Below, piece by piece: positions 17,272-25,893 of a DNA stretch of 64,000 nt. A program made the translations under genes and the position numbers. A model generated the notes under the pieces. The model was given only the letters and a program-made list of their open reading frames with translations, had not been told where the DNA came from and did not search any database. How positions within the stretch are numbered: position 1 is the first letter of the stretch; every line of letters starts with the position of its first letter. Location of the stretch: NCBI RefSeq assembly GCF_002261475.1, contig NZ_NEVN01000004.1, positions 620,001 to 684,000 on the forward strand, read 5' to 3'. The stretch is from Bordetella genomosp. 5. GTDB lineage: Bacteria > Pseudomonadota > Gammaproteobacteria > Burkholderiales > Burkholderiaceae_B.

Positions 17272-18030
17272 TCAGGCGGCGGGCCGGATCTGATCCAGCA
17301 CGTCGGTGAAAATGCCGTCGATTCCCCAATCGAGCAGCTGGCGCGCGCGCGCCGGGTCGTTCACGGTCCAGGCCGCGATGCGGAAGCCGGCGGCATGCAC
17401 GGCGTCGATCAACTCGGGGGTGGCATCCTTGTGGTTGATGTTGAGCGCCACGCACTCGTACTTGCGCAGGCGCGCCTCCCAATCGGCGGGCACGGCCTCG
17501 ACCAGCAGGGCACGCGGCAGCTTCGGCGCCACCTGCCGGGCCACGGCCAGCGACGCCTCGGCAAATGAAGACAGCAGCGGCGCGACGTCGGCGCCCTCCC
17601 AATACTGGCTGCACAGCCGCGCCACGATGGCGCCGGTCTCGACCTCGCGGCCCGGGCAGGGCTTGATCTCGACATTGCAGGCGATGCCATTGGCGCGGGT
17701 GTAGCGCGCGACGGCGGCAAAACTCGGGATCGGCTCGCCTGCGTAGTCGGCCGAGTGCCAGCTGCCGGCGTCCAGCAGCGAGAGCTGCGTGTAGCTCAGG
17801 CCGGCGGCCGGGCCACGGCCGTCGCTGGTGCGGTCGACCGTGTCGTCATGCATCACGATGGCGACGTTGTCGGCCGAGAGTTTCACGTCGAACTCGAACA
17901 TCGTGAAGCCTTGCGCCGCGCCCACGCGCATGGCGGCCAGCGTGTTCTCGGGAGCCAGGCGGCCACCGCCACGGTGCGCGATATAGGGGGAGTAGGGCCA
18001 GGCCGGCAGGGACGGGCGCAGGGAGGTCAT
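17272..18030 (-). CDS. ugpQ: glycerophosphodiester phosphodiesterase UgpQ
   Basis: This cytoplasmic enzyme hydrolyses glycerophosphodiesters to glycerol-3-phosphate and an alcohol. The 252-residue product has the GDPD signatures AHRGGGRLAPENTLAA (catalytic His and Glu) and FEFDVKLSADNVAIVMHDDTVDRTSDG (metal Asp and second His), with VEIKP further on. There is no signal peptide, consistent with a UgpQ- rather than GlpQ-type enzyme. No ugp transporter genes are adjacent; rlmJ follows in the same direction. GGGAGG precedes the ATG. Confidence 0.93.
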   Translation of the reverse strand: MTSLRPSLPAWPYSPYIAHRGGGRLAPENTLAAMRVGAAQGFTMFEFDVKLSADNVAIVMHDDTVDRTSDGRGPAAGLSYTQLSLLDAGSWHSADYAGEPIPSFAAVARYTRANGIACNVEIKPCPGREVETGAIVARLCSQYWEGADVAPLLSSFAEASLAVARQVAPKLPRALLVEAVPADWEARLRKYECVALNINHKDATPELIDAVHAAGFRIAAWTVNDPARARQLLDWGIDGIFTDVLDQIRPAA

Positions 18031-18120
18031 GAACGACAGCCTCGGGATAGAAAAGTCAGCGGAATTCGTAACGCCGCGGCAGGGGCGGGCGCCGGGTACG
18101 CAAGCATACTCCGAACCCGC

Positions 18121-18243
18121 AGTTTATCCGGGGGCGGATGCTCTGGGCAGACGCGCCGGAGGTGGTAAACTCCGGCGGCTAACCGGTACGCAATCCTGCG
18201 GCAGGCCGGTTGATGGATTCGGGCGAAACGTTCGCCCTTTTTT
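18121..18243 (+). ncRNA. candidate structured RNA upstream of ppiD
   Basis: Three consecutive perfect hairpins end in a T-run terminator. They are CGCCGGAG/CTCCGGCG (18154-18161/18170-18177, loop GTGGTAAA), a nested AACCGG-CCTG/CAGG-CCGGTT (18181-18211), and GGGCGAA/TTCGCCC followed by six T (18221-18243). No coding frame with a ribosome site lies inside. It could be a small RNA or a leader that attenuates ppiD. I do not recognise a known family. The 5' end is uncertain. Confidence 0.45.
18221..18243 (+). terminator. rho-independent terminator upstream of ppiD
   Basis: GGGCGAA-ACG-TTCGCCC is followed by TTTTTT. It lies 59 bp before the ppiD start and downstream of no protein gene on this strand. 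Confidence 0.8.
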
Positions 18244-18301
18244 ATGCGTTTTCTTGGGGCCGGTCGCGGGGCTGCCCCAGAGCTTAGGCAACAGGGGTTC
18301 C

Positions 18302-20263
18302 ATGTTTGAGACTATTCGCAACCATCGGCGTTGGCTGCAGTTCATCCTGCTGATTCTGATCGTGCCTTCGTTCGGGCTGGTTGGTATGTCCGGCTACGAC
18401 AGCTTTGTGAGCCGGGATCCCGAGCTCGCCACGGTGGCAGGGCAAGCGATCACCCGCCCCGAGTTCGACGCGGCTCACCGCAACCAGCTCGAGCAATTCC
18501 GCCAGCGCATGGGCGCGCAGTTCGACCCGGCCGTGGTCGACACGCCGGCCATGCGCCAGCAACTGCTCGATCAGCTGATCGACCAGCGCCTGCTGGCTCA
18601 GGTCGCGATCGACAACCGCTTCTCGGTGTCCGACGCCACGCTGCGCAACACCATTGCCGCGATCCCGCAGGTCCAGGACGAAGGCCGCTTCTCGCCCGAG
18701 CGCTACCGCCAGGTGCTGGCCGCGCAGGGCATGTCGCCCACCTCGTTCGAAAACGGCCTGCGCCGTGATCTGGCCGTGGCCCGCGTGCTCGAGCCCGTCG
18801 GCACCACCGCGCGCCTGCCCGGCGAAGTGGTGGGCAGCCTGCAGCAGGCCCTGTCGCAACAGCGCACGCTGCAACTGCGCGTCTTCACCGCCGAAGATTT
18901 CCGCTCCAAGGTCACCGTCACGCCGGAAGACATCCAGACCTGGTACGACGCCAATCAGGAATCCCTGCGCGTGCCCGAGCAGGTGCAGGCCCAGTACCTC
19001 GTGCTCGACGAAGCCGCCGCCACGCAGGGCGTGCAGGTCAGCGACGCCGACGTCACCGCCTACTACGAGCAAAACAAAAACCGCTTCGGCACGCCCGAAC
19101 AGCGTCGCGCCAGCCACATCCTGATCCAGGTGCCCTCGGGCGCCAACGAGCAGACCCGCAAGGATGCGGAAGCCAAGGCCAAGACCATCGCCGCCGAAGC
19201 GGCCGCCAACCCCGCCGGCTTCGCCGAGCTCGCCAAGAAAGAGTCGCAGGATGCCGGCTCGGCCGCCACGGGTGGCGATCTGGGCTGGATTTCCGGCAAC
19301 GCGGTGCCCGCCGAGATCATCAAGGCCGTCGCCGGCCTGGCCAAGGATCAGGTGTCGGACGTGGTGCGCAGCCCCTACGGCTACCACATCCTCAAGCTGA
19401 CCGACCTCAAGGAAGGTCAGGCCAAGCCGCTGGCCGAGGTGCGTGAGCAGATCACCACCGAAATCCGCCGCCAGATCGCCGCGACCCGCTTTGCCGAGAT
19501 GGCCACCAAGATGAACACGCTGGTCTACGACACGCGCGACAATCTGCAGCCCACCGCCGACGCGCTCGGCCTGAAGCTGCGCAGCGCCGCCGGCATCACC
19601 CGCACGGGCCTGCTGTCGGCCGAACAGGCCGGCCCGGGCGCCGCCGCGACCAGCGCCGATGCGCAGCTGCTCGACAACCCGCGCGTGCGTCAGGTGCTGT
19701 TTTCGCCCGAGGTTCTGCGCGACAAGCTCAACTCCGGCGTGATCACGCTCTCGCCCGACACCATGGTCGCCGTGCGCGTGGCCCAGGTCACGCCGTCGCA
19801 GATTCCGCCGCTCGACAAGGTGCGCGACGCGATCCGTGCCCGTCTGACCGACGAGCGTGCCGCCGCTGCCGCCAAGGAAGCCGGCGAGGCCGCCCTGAAG
19901 GCCGCGCAGGCCGCCCCGCAGACGGTTCCCGAAGGTTTCGGCGAGGCCATGACCGTGTCGCGTCAGGCGCCGCTGAATCTGCCGCGCCCGGTGCTCGATC
20001 TGGTCATGCGCCAGCCCGCCGGTTCGCTGCCCGCTTATGGCGGCGCCGCCGTGGGCGTGGACTACGTCGTGGTGCGGGTCGAGAAGATCGAGCCGGGCAC
20101 CGCGCCCGAGCAGGATCGCGACATGCTGGCGCGCCAGCTGAGCGGTGCCTGGGGCGAAGCCGAAGACCAGGCCGTGCTCAAGATGCTGCGCGAGGCCTAC
20201 AAGGTGCAGACCCTGCCGGCCGCCAACGACGCCATCAAGGGCGAAGCCACCGCCGAAGGTTGA
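18302..20263 (+). CDS. ppiD: periplasmic folding chaperone PpiD (SurA-like, parvulin domain)
   Basis: PpiD is anchored in the inner membrane and helps newly exported proteins fold near the Sec translocon. The 653-residue product has one N-terminal membrane anchor (FILLILIVPSFGLVGMSGY), a SurA_N-like chaperone domain to about residue 260, a parvulin prolyl isomerase domain at about 265-360 (RASHILIQV to SPYGYHILKL), and a C-terminal SurA-like helical part. The start is ATG 18302, just after a terminator hairpin. A strong bidirectional terminator follows. Confidence 0.95.
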   Translation: MFETIRNHRRWLQFILLILIVPSFGLVGMSGYDSFVSRDPELATVAGQAITRPEFDAAHRNQLEQFRQRMGAQFDPAVVDTPAMRQQLLDQLIDQRLLAQVAIDNRFSVSDATLRNTIAAIPQVQDEGRFSPERYRQVLAAQGMSPTSFENGLRRDLAVARVLEPVGTTARLPGEVVGSLQQALSQQRTLQLRVFTAEDFRSKVTVTPEDIQTWYDANQESLRVPEQVQAQYLVLDEAAATQGVQVSDADVTAYYEQNKNRFGTPEQRRASHILIQVPSGANEQTRKDAEAKAKTIAAEAAANPAGFAELAKKESQDAGSAATGGDLGWISGNAVPAEIIKAVAGLAKDQVSDVVRSPYGYHILKLTDLKEGQAKPLAEVREQITTEIRRQIAATRFAEMATKMNTLVYDTRDNLQPTADALGLKLRSAAGITRTGLLSAEQAGPGAAATSADAQLLDNPRVRQVLFSPEVLRDKLNSGVITLSPDTMVAVRVAQVTPSQIPPLDKVRDAIRARLTDERAAAAAKEAGEAALKAAQAAPQTVPEGFGEAMTVSRQAPLNLPRPVLDLVMRQPAGSLPAYGGAAVGVDYVVVRVEKIEPGTAPEQDRDMLARQLSGAWGEAEDQAVLKMLREAYKVQTLPAANDAIKGEATAEG

Positions 20264-20314
20264 GTGCGGCGAGTCGGGGCCGCACGGCCCCGGCCCCGGC
20301 CCGTTCCCGCCAGC

Positions 20315-20352
20315 CAAAAAATGCCGGCCCCGCGAGGGGCCGGCTTTTTTTT
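20315..20352. terminator. bidirectional rho-independent terminator of ppiD and tesA
   Basis: GCCGGCCCC-GCGA-GGGGCCGGC is flanked by AAAAAA on the left and TTTTTTTT on the right, so it can terminate both convergent transcripts. Confidence 0.93.
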
Positions 20353-20416
20353 GACCGCGCTGGCTTCGGCACGGCTCGGGCGCGCGCCCGGCGGAACCGA
20401 CGCCGCAAACTCCGGA

Positions 20417-21073
20417 TCAGCCCTTCGACGCCTTGAGCAAGGGCTCGAGCTCGGGCCAGACGTTCTCGAGCAACGCCGGCTGCGCGGCCTCGTTGGGATG
20501 AATGCCGTCGGCCTGGAACATGGCGCGGTCGGTGGCCATGCCATCCATGAAGAAGGGCACCAGGCGGGTCTGTTCGTCCTGGGCCACGCGCGAGAAGAGC
20601 TGCCCGAAGCGCTGGGCGTAGTCGCGCCCGTAGTTGGGCGGGATCTGCATGCCCAGGATCAGCACTTGCGCGCCGGCCTTTTGCGAGGCCGTCGTCATGG
20701 TGCGCAGGTTTTTCTCGGTCATGTCGAGCGGCAGGCCGCGCAGCGCGTCGTTGGCGCCCAGCTCGAGCACGACGATGCCGGGCTTGTGCTCGCGCAACAG
20801 CGCGGGCAGGCGCGCCACGCCGCCACTGGTGGTGTCGCCGCTGATGCTGGCATTGACGACGCGGTAGTTGGGGTATTGTTCGGATAGCCGCTGTATCAGC
20901 AGCGGGACCCAGCCGGTGCCACGCTTGATGCCATATTCGGCCGACAGACTGTCACCGACCACGACGATGGTGTTTGGGGAACTGGCGGGCTGGGCCTGGG
21001 TCTGAGCCAGGGTGGCCGGCACGGCCGCCGCCGTCATGACTGTCGCAACGAGTACACGGAAAAATAGGCGCAT
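20417..21073 (-). CDS. tesA: arylesterase / thioesterase TesA-like (SGNH hydrolase)
   Basis: This periplasmic SGNH-family esterase acts on acyl thioesters, lysophospholipids or aryl esters. The 218-residue product has a signal peptide (MRLFFRVLVATVMTAAAVPATLA). The four SGNH blocks follow: GDSLSAEYG (nucleophile Ser), ASISGDTTSGG, LELGANDALRG and DGIHPNEAAQ (catalytic Asp and His). The start ATG overlaps the ATG of the divergent ATPase gene within the tetranucleotide CATG. Pairing of tesA with ybbA is conserved from E. coli, but zero spacing is extreme. Confidence 0.93.
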   Translation of the reverse strand: MRLFFRVLVATVMTAAAVPATLAQTQAQPASSPNTIVVVGDSLSAEYGIKRGTGWVPLLIQRLSEQYPNYRVVNASISGDTTSGGVARLPALLREHKPGIVVLELGANDALRGLPLDMTEKNLRTMTTASQKAGAQVLILGMQIPPNYGRDYAQRFGQLFSRVAQDEQTRLVPFFMDGMATDRAMFQADGIHPNEAAQPALLENVWPELEPLLKASKG

Positions 21074-21743
21074 GGATAGCAAGAACTCGATCGAAGTGAA
21101 GGGGTTGGGCAAAGTGGTCGCTGACGCGGGCGGCGAGCTGGCCATCCTCGATGGCATCGATTTTACGGTGCAGGCCGGTGCCGCCCTGGCCATCACCGGC
21201 AGCTCCGGCTCCGGCAAGTCCACCTTGTTGGGACTGCTGGCGGGCCTGGATGTTCCCTCGGCCGGCAGTGTGCAGCTGGCCGGGCAGGATTTGTTCGCGC
21301 TCGACGAAGACGGTCGCGCGCGCCTGCGTGCCAATCATGTGGGCTTCGTGTTTCAGTCGTTCCAGCTGCTGCCCAACCTCACCGCCCTCGAAAACGTGAT
21401 GCTGCCGCTGGAGCTCTCGGGCGAGCCCGCGCGGGGCGCGGCACAGGCCATGCTCGAACGCGTGGGCCTGGGCGCCCGTCTGCACCACTACCCGCGCACG
21501 CTGTCCGGCGGAGAGCAGCAGCGGGTCTCGCTGGCGCGGGCGTTCGTGGTGCAGCCCGATCTGCTGTTCGCCGACGAGCCCACCGGCAGCCTGGACGCCG
21601 CCACGGGCGCGACCGTGATCGATCTGATGTTCGACCTGCATCGTGAGCACGGCACCACGCTGGTGCTGGTGACCCACGATCAGGATCTGGCGGCCCGCTG
21701 CGGCCAGCAGCTGGTGCTGGCGGGCGGCCGGCTGGCCGCCTGA
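21072..21743 (+). CDS. ybbA: ABC transporter ATP-binding protein, YbbA/LolD type
   Basis: This 223-residue ATPase of the MacB/LolD/YbbA group has Walker A GSSGSGKST, the Q-loop FQSFQLLPNL, signature LSGGEQQR, Walker B LLFADEPTGSLD and the H-loop VTHD. YbbA normally works with the fused permease YbbP encoded just downstream, but here the next gene is an unrelated EamA permease on the other strand. Either the partner is elsewhere or the ATPase is orphaned. The ribosome site is weak (TAGG before ATG 21072). The start codon overlaps that of tesA. Confidence 0.9.
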   Translation: MDSKNSIEVKGLGKVVADAGGELAILDGIDFTVQAGAALAITGSSGSGKSTLLGLLAGLDVPSAGSVQLAGQDLFALDEDGRARLRANHVGFVFQSFQLLPNLTALENVMLPLELSGEPARGAAQAMLERVGLGARLHHYPRTLSGGEQQRVSLARAFVVQPDLLFADEPTGSLDAATGATVIDLMFDLHREHGTTLVLVTHDQDLAARCGQQLVLAGGRLAA

Positions 21744-21768
21744 GGGTGTGTGCGGTCCGGGCTGGCCC

Positions 21769-22782
21769 TCAGGCCCGGGCGGTGGCGTGTGCCTGGGCCC
21801 GGCGGCCGCGGCGCCATTCGAGCACGCCGATCACGATGCCGCTGGCGCAGATGATGCCGATGCCGAGCCAGGTGAGGCTGTCCGGGAAGTGATCCCAGAA
21901 TAGCCAGCCCACGGCGGTGGCGCTCACGATTTGCAGATAAACGAATGGCGCGAGCATCGATGCCGCGGCATTGCGATAGGCGCCGATCTGCAGCAAGTGC
22001 CCGAGGGCACCCCAGAAGCCCGTGGAGATCAGCAGGACCCAGTTGCCGAAGCTCAGTTCGCGCAGCACGGGCAGGGCCGCCGGCAGCGTGACCGGCAGGG
22101 CCAGCGTGAGGCACAGCGTGCCGACCGCGCCGCTCCAGATCAGGGTGGTGTAGGGATCGTCGGTCGCGACGCGCCGGGTGGCGATGAACTGCGCCGCGAA
22201 ACAGCAGGCGGTGAGCAGGCCGAACATCACACCCACCGGATGCAGCCCGCCGCCGGGGCGGATGATGATGAGCACACCGACGAACGCCACGCCACAGGCC
22301 ACCCAGCGCGAGATGCGCGGGGGCTCCTTGAGCACCCAGGGCGCGATCGACAGCACGATCAGCGGGGCGAGGAAGTTGATCGCCGTGGCTTCGGCCTGCG
22401 GCAGATAGGTGAGGGTGGTGAAGAACACCAGGGTGGCGAGGAACATCGCGCCGCCCCGCAGCAACTGATCGCGCGGCCGCTTGGCGCGCACGATGCGCCA
22501 GCCGCGCGTGGGCACGACTAGCCCCAGCACCAGCACCAGATGCACCACGTAACGCACCCAGCACAGAATGAAGAGCGGCACGCCGGCCGCCATCACCCAT
22601 TTGCCGCTGGCATCGAGCCCGGACAGAACCCACATCGACATCACCAGCAACCCGATGCCCAGCAGGGTGCGGGTGGGCGCGGCAGTGGGGGTGGCCGTGC
22701 CGGGCGCCGATGCGCCGGGCGTCGCTACGCCGGGCGTCGCTACGCCTTGTGGCTTGGCCAGGCCGGTCTGGGCCGGGGGCAT
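21769..22782 (-). CDS. EamA/DMT-family permease
   Basis: This 337-residue inner-membrane protein has ten predicted helices in two EamA repeats (drug/metabolite transporter superfamily; ATINFLAPLIVLSIAPWVLKE closes helix 4 of the first repeat). It is probably an exporter or importer of small metabolites; the substrate is unknown. The first 35 residues are a Pro/Ala/Gly/Thr low-complexity tail encoded by a 15-bp tandem repeat, unlike typical members. GGAG lies before the ATG. It is divergent from a LysR gene 84 bp away, which probably regulates it. Confidence 0.87.
   Translation of the reverse strand: MPPAQTGLAKPQGVATPGVATPGASAPGTATPTAAPTRTLLGIGLLVMSMWVLSGLDASGKWVMAAGVPLFILCWVRYVVHLVLVLGLVVPTRGWRIVRAKRPRDQLLRGGAMFLATLVFFTTLTYLPQAEATAINFLAPLIVLSIAPWVLKEPPRISRWVACGVAFVGVLIIIRPGGGLHPVGVMFGLLTACCFAAQFIATRRVATDDPYTTLIWSGAVGTLCLTLALPVTLPAALPVLRELSFGNWVLLISTGFWGALGHLLQIGAYRNAAASMLAPFVYLQIVSATAVGWLFWDHFPDSLTWLGIGIICASGIVIGVLEWRRGRRAQAHATARA
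22697..22746. repeat. 15-bp tandem repeat in the EamA gene 5' end
   Basis: Three copies of a 15-bp unit (about GCGCCGGGCGTCGCT; the last two differ at one position) plus a partial fourth encode repeats of V/A-A-T-P-G on the minus strand. An in-frame unit length means copy-number change would lengthen or shorten the N-terminal tail without breaking the frame. Confidence 0.8.
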
Positions 22783-22866
22783 GCGTGTCTCCTCGGTGGG
22801 ACGAGATATTGGAAGCTTAGGCCGTGCAAGGCGATCATGATACGCTCATCGCCTTCGGATGAGCTC

Positions 22867-23781
22867 ATGATAGACCTGCGACAGATCGAGACCTTCTTCT
22901 GGGTGGCCACCCTCGGCAGCTTCCGCGCCGCCTCCGAGAAGCTCAACACCACTCAGCCTGCGATCTCGCAGCGCATCGCTTCGCTCGAAGAAGACCTCGG
23001 CGTGCGCCTGTTCGAGCGCGATGCGCGCGGCGTCACGCTCACCGGCAAGGGCCACGAGCTCCTATCACATGCCGAGCGCATGCTGCAGGTGCGCAGCGAC
23101 ATGCTCGAGGCCGCTCGCGCCCAGAACGTCATGAGTGGCCGCGTCCGCATTGGCGTGGCCGAGACCATCGTGCAGACCTGGCTGCCCGAGCTGCTCGAAG
23201 CCGTGCATGCCGCGCATCCCGCGCTGGTGCTCGAGATCGAAGTCGACACCTCCAATGTGTTGCGCGCGCAACTGATCGGACGTCAGATCGACGTGGCCTT
23301 TCTGATGGGGCCCATTCTCGAAGACCGCATGGAGAATCTGCCGCTCTGCACCTATCCGCTGGCGTGGGTCGCCAGTCCGTCGCTCGACCTCGGGCCCGGG
23401 CCGCTCACGCTCGAATGCATGGGCCGTCATCCCATCATCACCTATCCCTCGGCGAGTGAGCCGTATCGCATGGTGCGCGATATGTTGATGCGCGCCGGCG
23501 TCAAGGCGCCGCGCATGTACGGCAGCGCCTCGCTGTCGATGGTGGTGCGCATGGCCGCCGACGGCATGGGATCGAGCGTGATCGCGCCGATCTTTCTCGA
23601 CAAGGAGCTCGCGCGTGGCGAGCTCTGCGTGCTCGACGTGCAGGCCGACCCCTTGCCCGGCCTGTCGTTCACGGCCACCTGGATGCAGGGGCCCGACAGC
23701 CACGCCGCGCGCGCGGTGGCGCAGATGGCGCAGGCCGTCGCGGCGCGTCATGGCGGCTCGGTGGACCCCGCAGCCACCTAG
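22867..23781 (+). CDS. LysR-family transcriptional regulator
   Basis: This 304-residue LysR-type regulator has an N-terminal winged helix (MIDLRQIETFFWVATLGSFR to ISQRIASLEEDLG) and a C-terminal effector-binding domain. Its position, divergent from the EamA permease gene with an 84-bp gap, makes that permease the likely target. It also precedes the TRAP operon at 24127, 345 bp downstream, which it might control as well. The effector is unknown. The start at ATG 22867 fits the LysR family N-terminus; no strong ribosome site is visible. Confidence 0.9.
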   Translation: MIDLRQIETFFWVATLGSFRAASEKLNTTQPAISQRIASLEEDLGVRLFERDARGVTLTGKGHELLSHAERMLQVRSDMLEAARAQNVMSGRVRIGVAETIVQTWLPELLEAVHAAHPALVLEIEVDTSNVLRAQLIGRQIDVAFLMGPILEDRMENLPLCTYPLAWVASPSLDLGPGPLTLECMGRHPIITYPSASEPYRMVRDMLMRAGVKAPRMYGSASLSMVVRMAADGMGSSVIAPIFLDKELARGELCVLDVQADPLPGLSFTATWMQGPDSHAARAVAQMAQAVAARHGGSVDPAAT

Positions 23782-24126
23782 GGATTTCCCGTGGGCGGCG
23801 CGCGCAGGCGCGTCGCGCCCGGTCCGTCCCGCGATCCCCCTCTTATCGCCGAAACCCGCGCCAGCATTGGCGCTGCGGGCATTTGGCCGGCCGGGATCGA
23901 GCCACCCTTAAGAGGAATTTATACCTCCTCCTCCAAACTAATGATTGGCTCTGGCGCGGGCGCTGCGGTGCAATGGCCCCGCCAACTGGCCGGTCGTGTG
24001 CCGGTGGGGCAGGGGAAGCCAGCATCGCGCACGCGCGGCGCTCCCTCCAAGCAAGATCAATCCACGGCGCCACGGGCAGCGGGGCCCGGCGCCCATTCGA
24101 AATCCCGCTTGCAAGGAGAAGTTCAC
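23782..24126. other. 345-bp non-coding leader of the TRAP operon
   Basis: No convincing gene lies here. The middle holds a less GC-rich patch (about 23909-23945) with the small dyad GAGG-N8-CCTC at 23912-23927 around a TTATAC -10-like hexamer (23919-23924). The last 25 bases carry the ribosome site AAGGAGAA of the TRAP binding-protein gene. It probably contains the operon promoter and an operator. Confidence 0.4.
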
Positions 24127-25170
24127 ATGAAGCACGTTCTGATCGCGGCCGCGCTGGCCATCGGCGCCGCAGGCGCCGCCCAGGCGCAGGATCTGCCCAA
24201 GACCCAGCTCAAGGTCGTGGGTGGTCTGTCGAACCTGACGGCCTACAACGACTACGAAAAGCCGTTCTGGACCAAGACCATCCCCGAACAATCGAAGGGT
24301 CAGGTGACCGCGGAGATCAAGGGCTTCAATGAAATGGGCCTCAAGGGTCCTGAGCTGATGCGCCTGATGTCGCAAGGCGTGATCGAGTTCGGTACCGCCA
24401 CGCTCTCGTACTTCGCCAGCGACAACCCCATCAACGAAGCCATCGACCTGGCCGGCCTCGCGCCCGACGTCAAGACCGCACGCGAAGTCACCGACGCGTT
24501 CGAGCCGGTCTACGCCCGTCTGTATGGCGAAGGCGCCAACGTCAAGCTGCTCGGCATCTCGACCTACCCGGCACAGGTGCTGTTCTGCAACGCCACCATC
24601 ACCGGCCTGGCCGACATCAAGGGCAAGAAGGTTCGCACCAGCAGCCGCACGACGGCCGAGTTCGTCGAAGCGCTGGGCGGCACCAGCGTGACCATGGCCT
24701 TCGGCGAAGTGGTGCCGGCACTGCAGAACAAGGTGGTGGATTGCGCCATCACCGGCTCGCTGTCGGGTTACTCGGCCAAGTGGTACGAAGTGTCGACCCA
24801 CCTGTACGCGCTGCCCATCAACTGGAACCAGCAGATCCACGCCGTGAACCAGAAGGCCTGGGACAAGCTCGATCCCAAGGTGCGCACGTTCCTGCAGGCC
24901 CAGGTCAAGGGCCTGGTCGACCAGATCTGGGAAGCGGCCGCGCGCCAGACCCAGGAAGGCTATGACTGCAACACCGGTGCCGCCGCCTGCACGCAAGCCG
25001 TCAAGGGCAAGATGGTCCTGGTGCAACCCACCGATGCCGACCGCGCGCTGCTCAAGAAGGTCCTGAACGACGCCGTGCTGCCCAAGTGGGCCGCCCGTTG
25101 CTCGGCGCAATGCGTCAAGGACTTCAACGAGACGATCGGCACCAAGATCGGCCTGCAAGCCAAGAAGTAA
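24127..25170 (+). CDS. dctP: TRAP transporter solute-binding protein DctP
   Basis: This 347-residue periplasmic binding protein of a TRAP transporter captures an organic acid or related anion. A signal peptide ends at AAQAQD. The fold signatures include IKGFNEMGLKGPELMRLMSQG and the ligand-binding region KKVRTSSRTTAEFVEALGG, with the Arg that usually pairs a carboxylate. Six cysteines occur as close pairs (two in the middle, DCNTGAAAC, and RCSAQC near the end), suggesting disulfides unusual for this family. AAGGAGAAG lies before the ATG. It is the first gene of a five-gene operon ending with an amidase. Confidence 0.9.
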   Translation: MKHVLIAAALAIGAAGAAQAQDLPKTQLKVVGGLSNLTAYNDYEKPFWTKTIPEQSKGQVTAEIKGFNEMGLKGPELMRLMSQGVIEFGTATLSYFASDNPINEAIDLAGLAPDVKTAREVTDAFEPVYARLYGEGANVKLLGISTYPAQVLFCNATITGLADIKGKKVRTSSRTTAEFVEALGGTSVTMAFGEVVPALQNKVVDCAITGSLSGYSAKWYEVSTHLYALPINWNQQIHAVNQKAWDKLDPKVRTFLQAQVKGLVDQIWEAAARQTQEGYDCNTGAAACTQAVKGKMVLVQPTDADRALLKKVLNDAVLPKWAARCSAQCVKDFNETIGTKIGLQAKK

Positions 25171-25272
25171 TCCGCTTGATCCAAGGTGGATGCGCGCCGG
25201 TGCGAACCGGTGCGCGCGTCGCCCGCAGGGCCGCGCCGCGGCATGCGGGCGACGTTCTACCCGGAGGACATC

Positions 25273-25893
25273 ATGAATCAGAAAGAAAAATTCGCCTTGC
25301 TCGGCGCGCTGTTGCGGCGCGCCGAAGGGCTTTCGCGCGTGGCGGTATGGGTGGGCGGCGCGCTCACCATCGCCAGTGTCCTGCTCATTTCGTTCGACGT
25401 GCTGGCGCGCAAGTTCGCCGGCATCACGATGGGCGGCGCGGACGAGCTGTCGAGCTACGCGTTCGCCATCAGCACGTCGTGGGCGCTGGCCTTCGCCACG
25501 CTGCAACGCGCCAACGTGCGTGTGGATGTGGTCTACCAATATCTGCCGGTGCGCGTGTCCGCGCTGCTGGACTGGATTTCGCTGGTGGCGTTGGCCGTGT
25601 TCATGGTCACGCTGTCGTACTACGCCTTCGACGTCGTGCATACGTCCTGGCTGCAGAAAGCCACCGCCAATACGCCGCTGGCCACCCCGTTGTGGCTGCC
25701 GCAGGGGCTGTGGCTGCTGGGTCTGTTCTGGATGTGCATCACCGTCGCCCTGATGCTGCTGCGCGCCAGCGCAGCGCTCGTCACCGGCGACATCGAACTG
25801 GTGAAGCAAATCTGCGGCGTGCGTTCGGCGCAGGAAGAGGCCGAGGAAGAAGCGGCCGCCGGTGAGCGTATGGTCAAGGGAGGCCAGGCATGA
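25273..25893 (+). CDS. dctQ: TRAP transporter small permease DctQ
   Basis: This 206-residue inner-membrane subunit has four predicted helices and the DctQ pattern (VWVGGALTIASVLLISFDVLARKF at the start, ATPLWLPQGLWLLG near the end). It works with the adjacent large permease. The C-terminal tail is acidic (QEEAEEEAAAGE). Start ATG 25273 follows GGAGGA. It overlaps dctM by 4 bp (ATGA). Confidence 0.9.
   Translation: MNQKEKFALLGALLRRAEGLSRVAVWVGGALTIASVLLISFDVLARKFAGITMGGADELSSYAFAISTSWALAFATLQRANVRVDVVYQYLPVRVSALLDWISLVALAVFMVTLSYYAFDVVHTSWLQKATANTPLATPLWLPQGLWLLGLFWMCITVALMLLRASAALVTGDIELVKQICGVRSAQEEAEEEAAAGERMVKGGQA

Noticed and set aside
18128-18212. Possible tRNA in the ppiD leader
   Set aside because: No cloverleaf with T-arm GTTCGAATC-like loop or anticodon arm can be drawn; the hairpins fit a different structure.
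23987-24001. sigma54-like TGGC-N9-TGC match upstream of the TRAP operon
   Set aside because: It lacks the CA of TGGCA and the TT before GC, and no enhancer dyads are nearby; chance match in GC-rich DNA.
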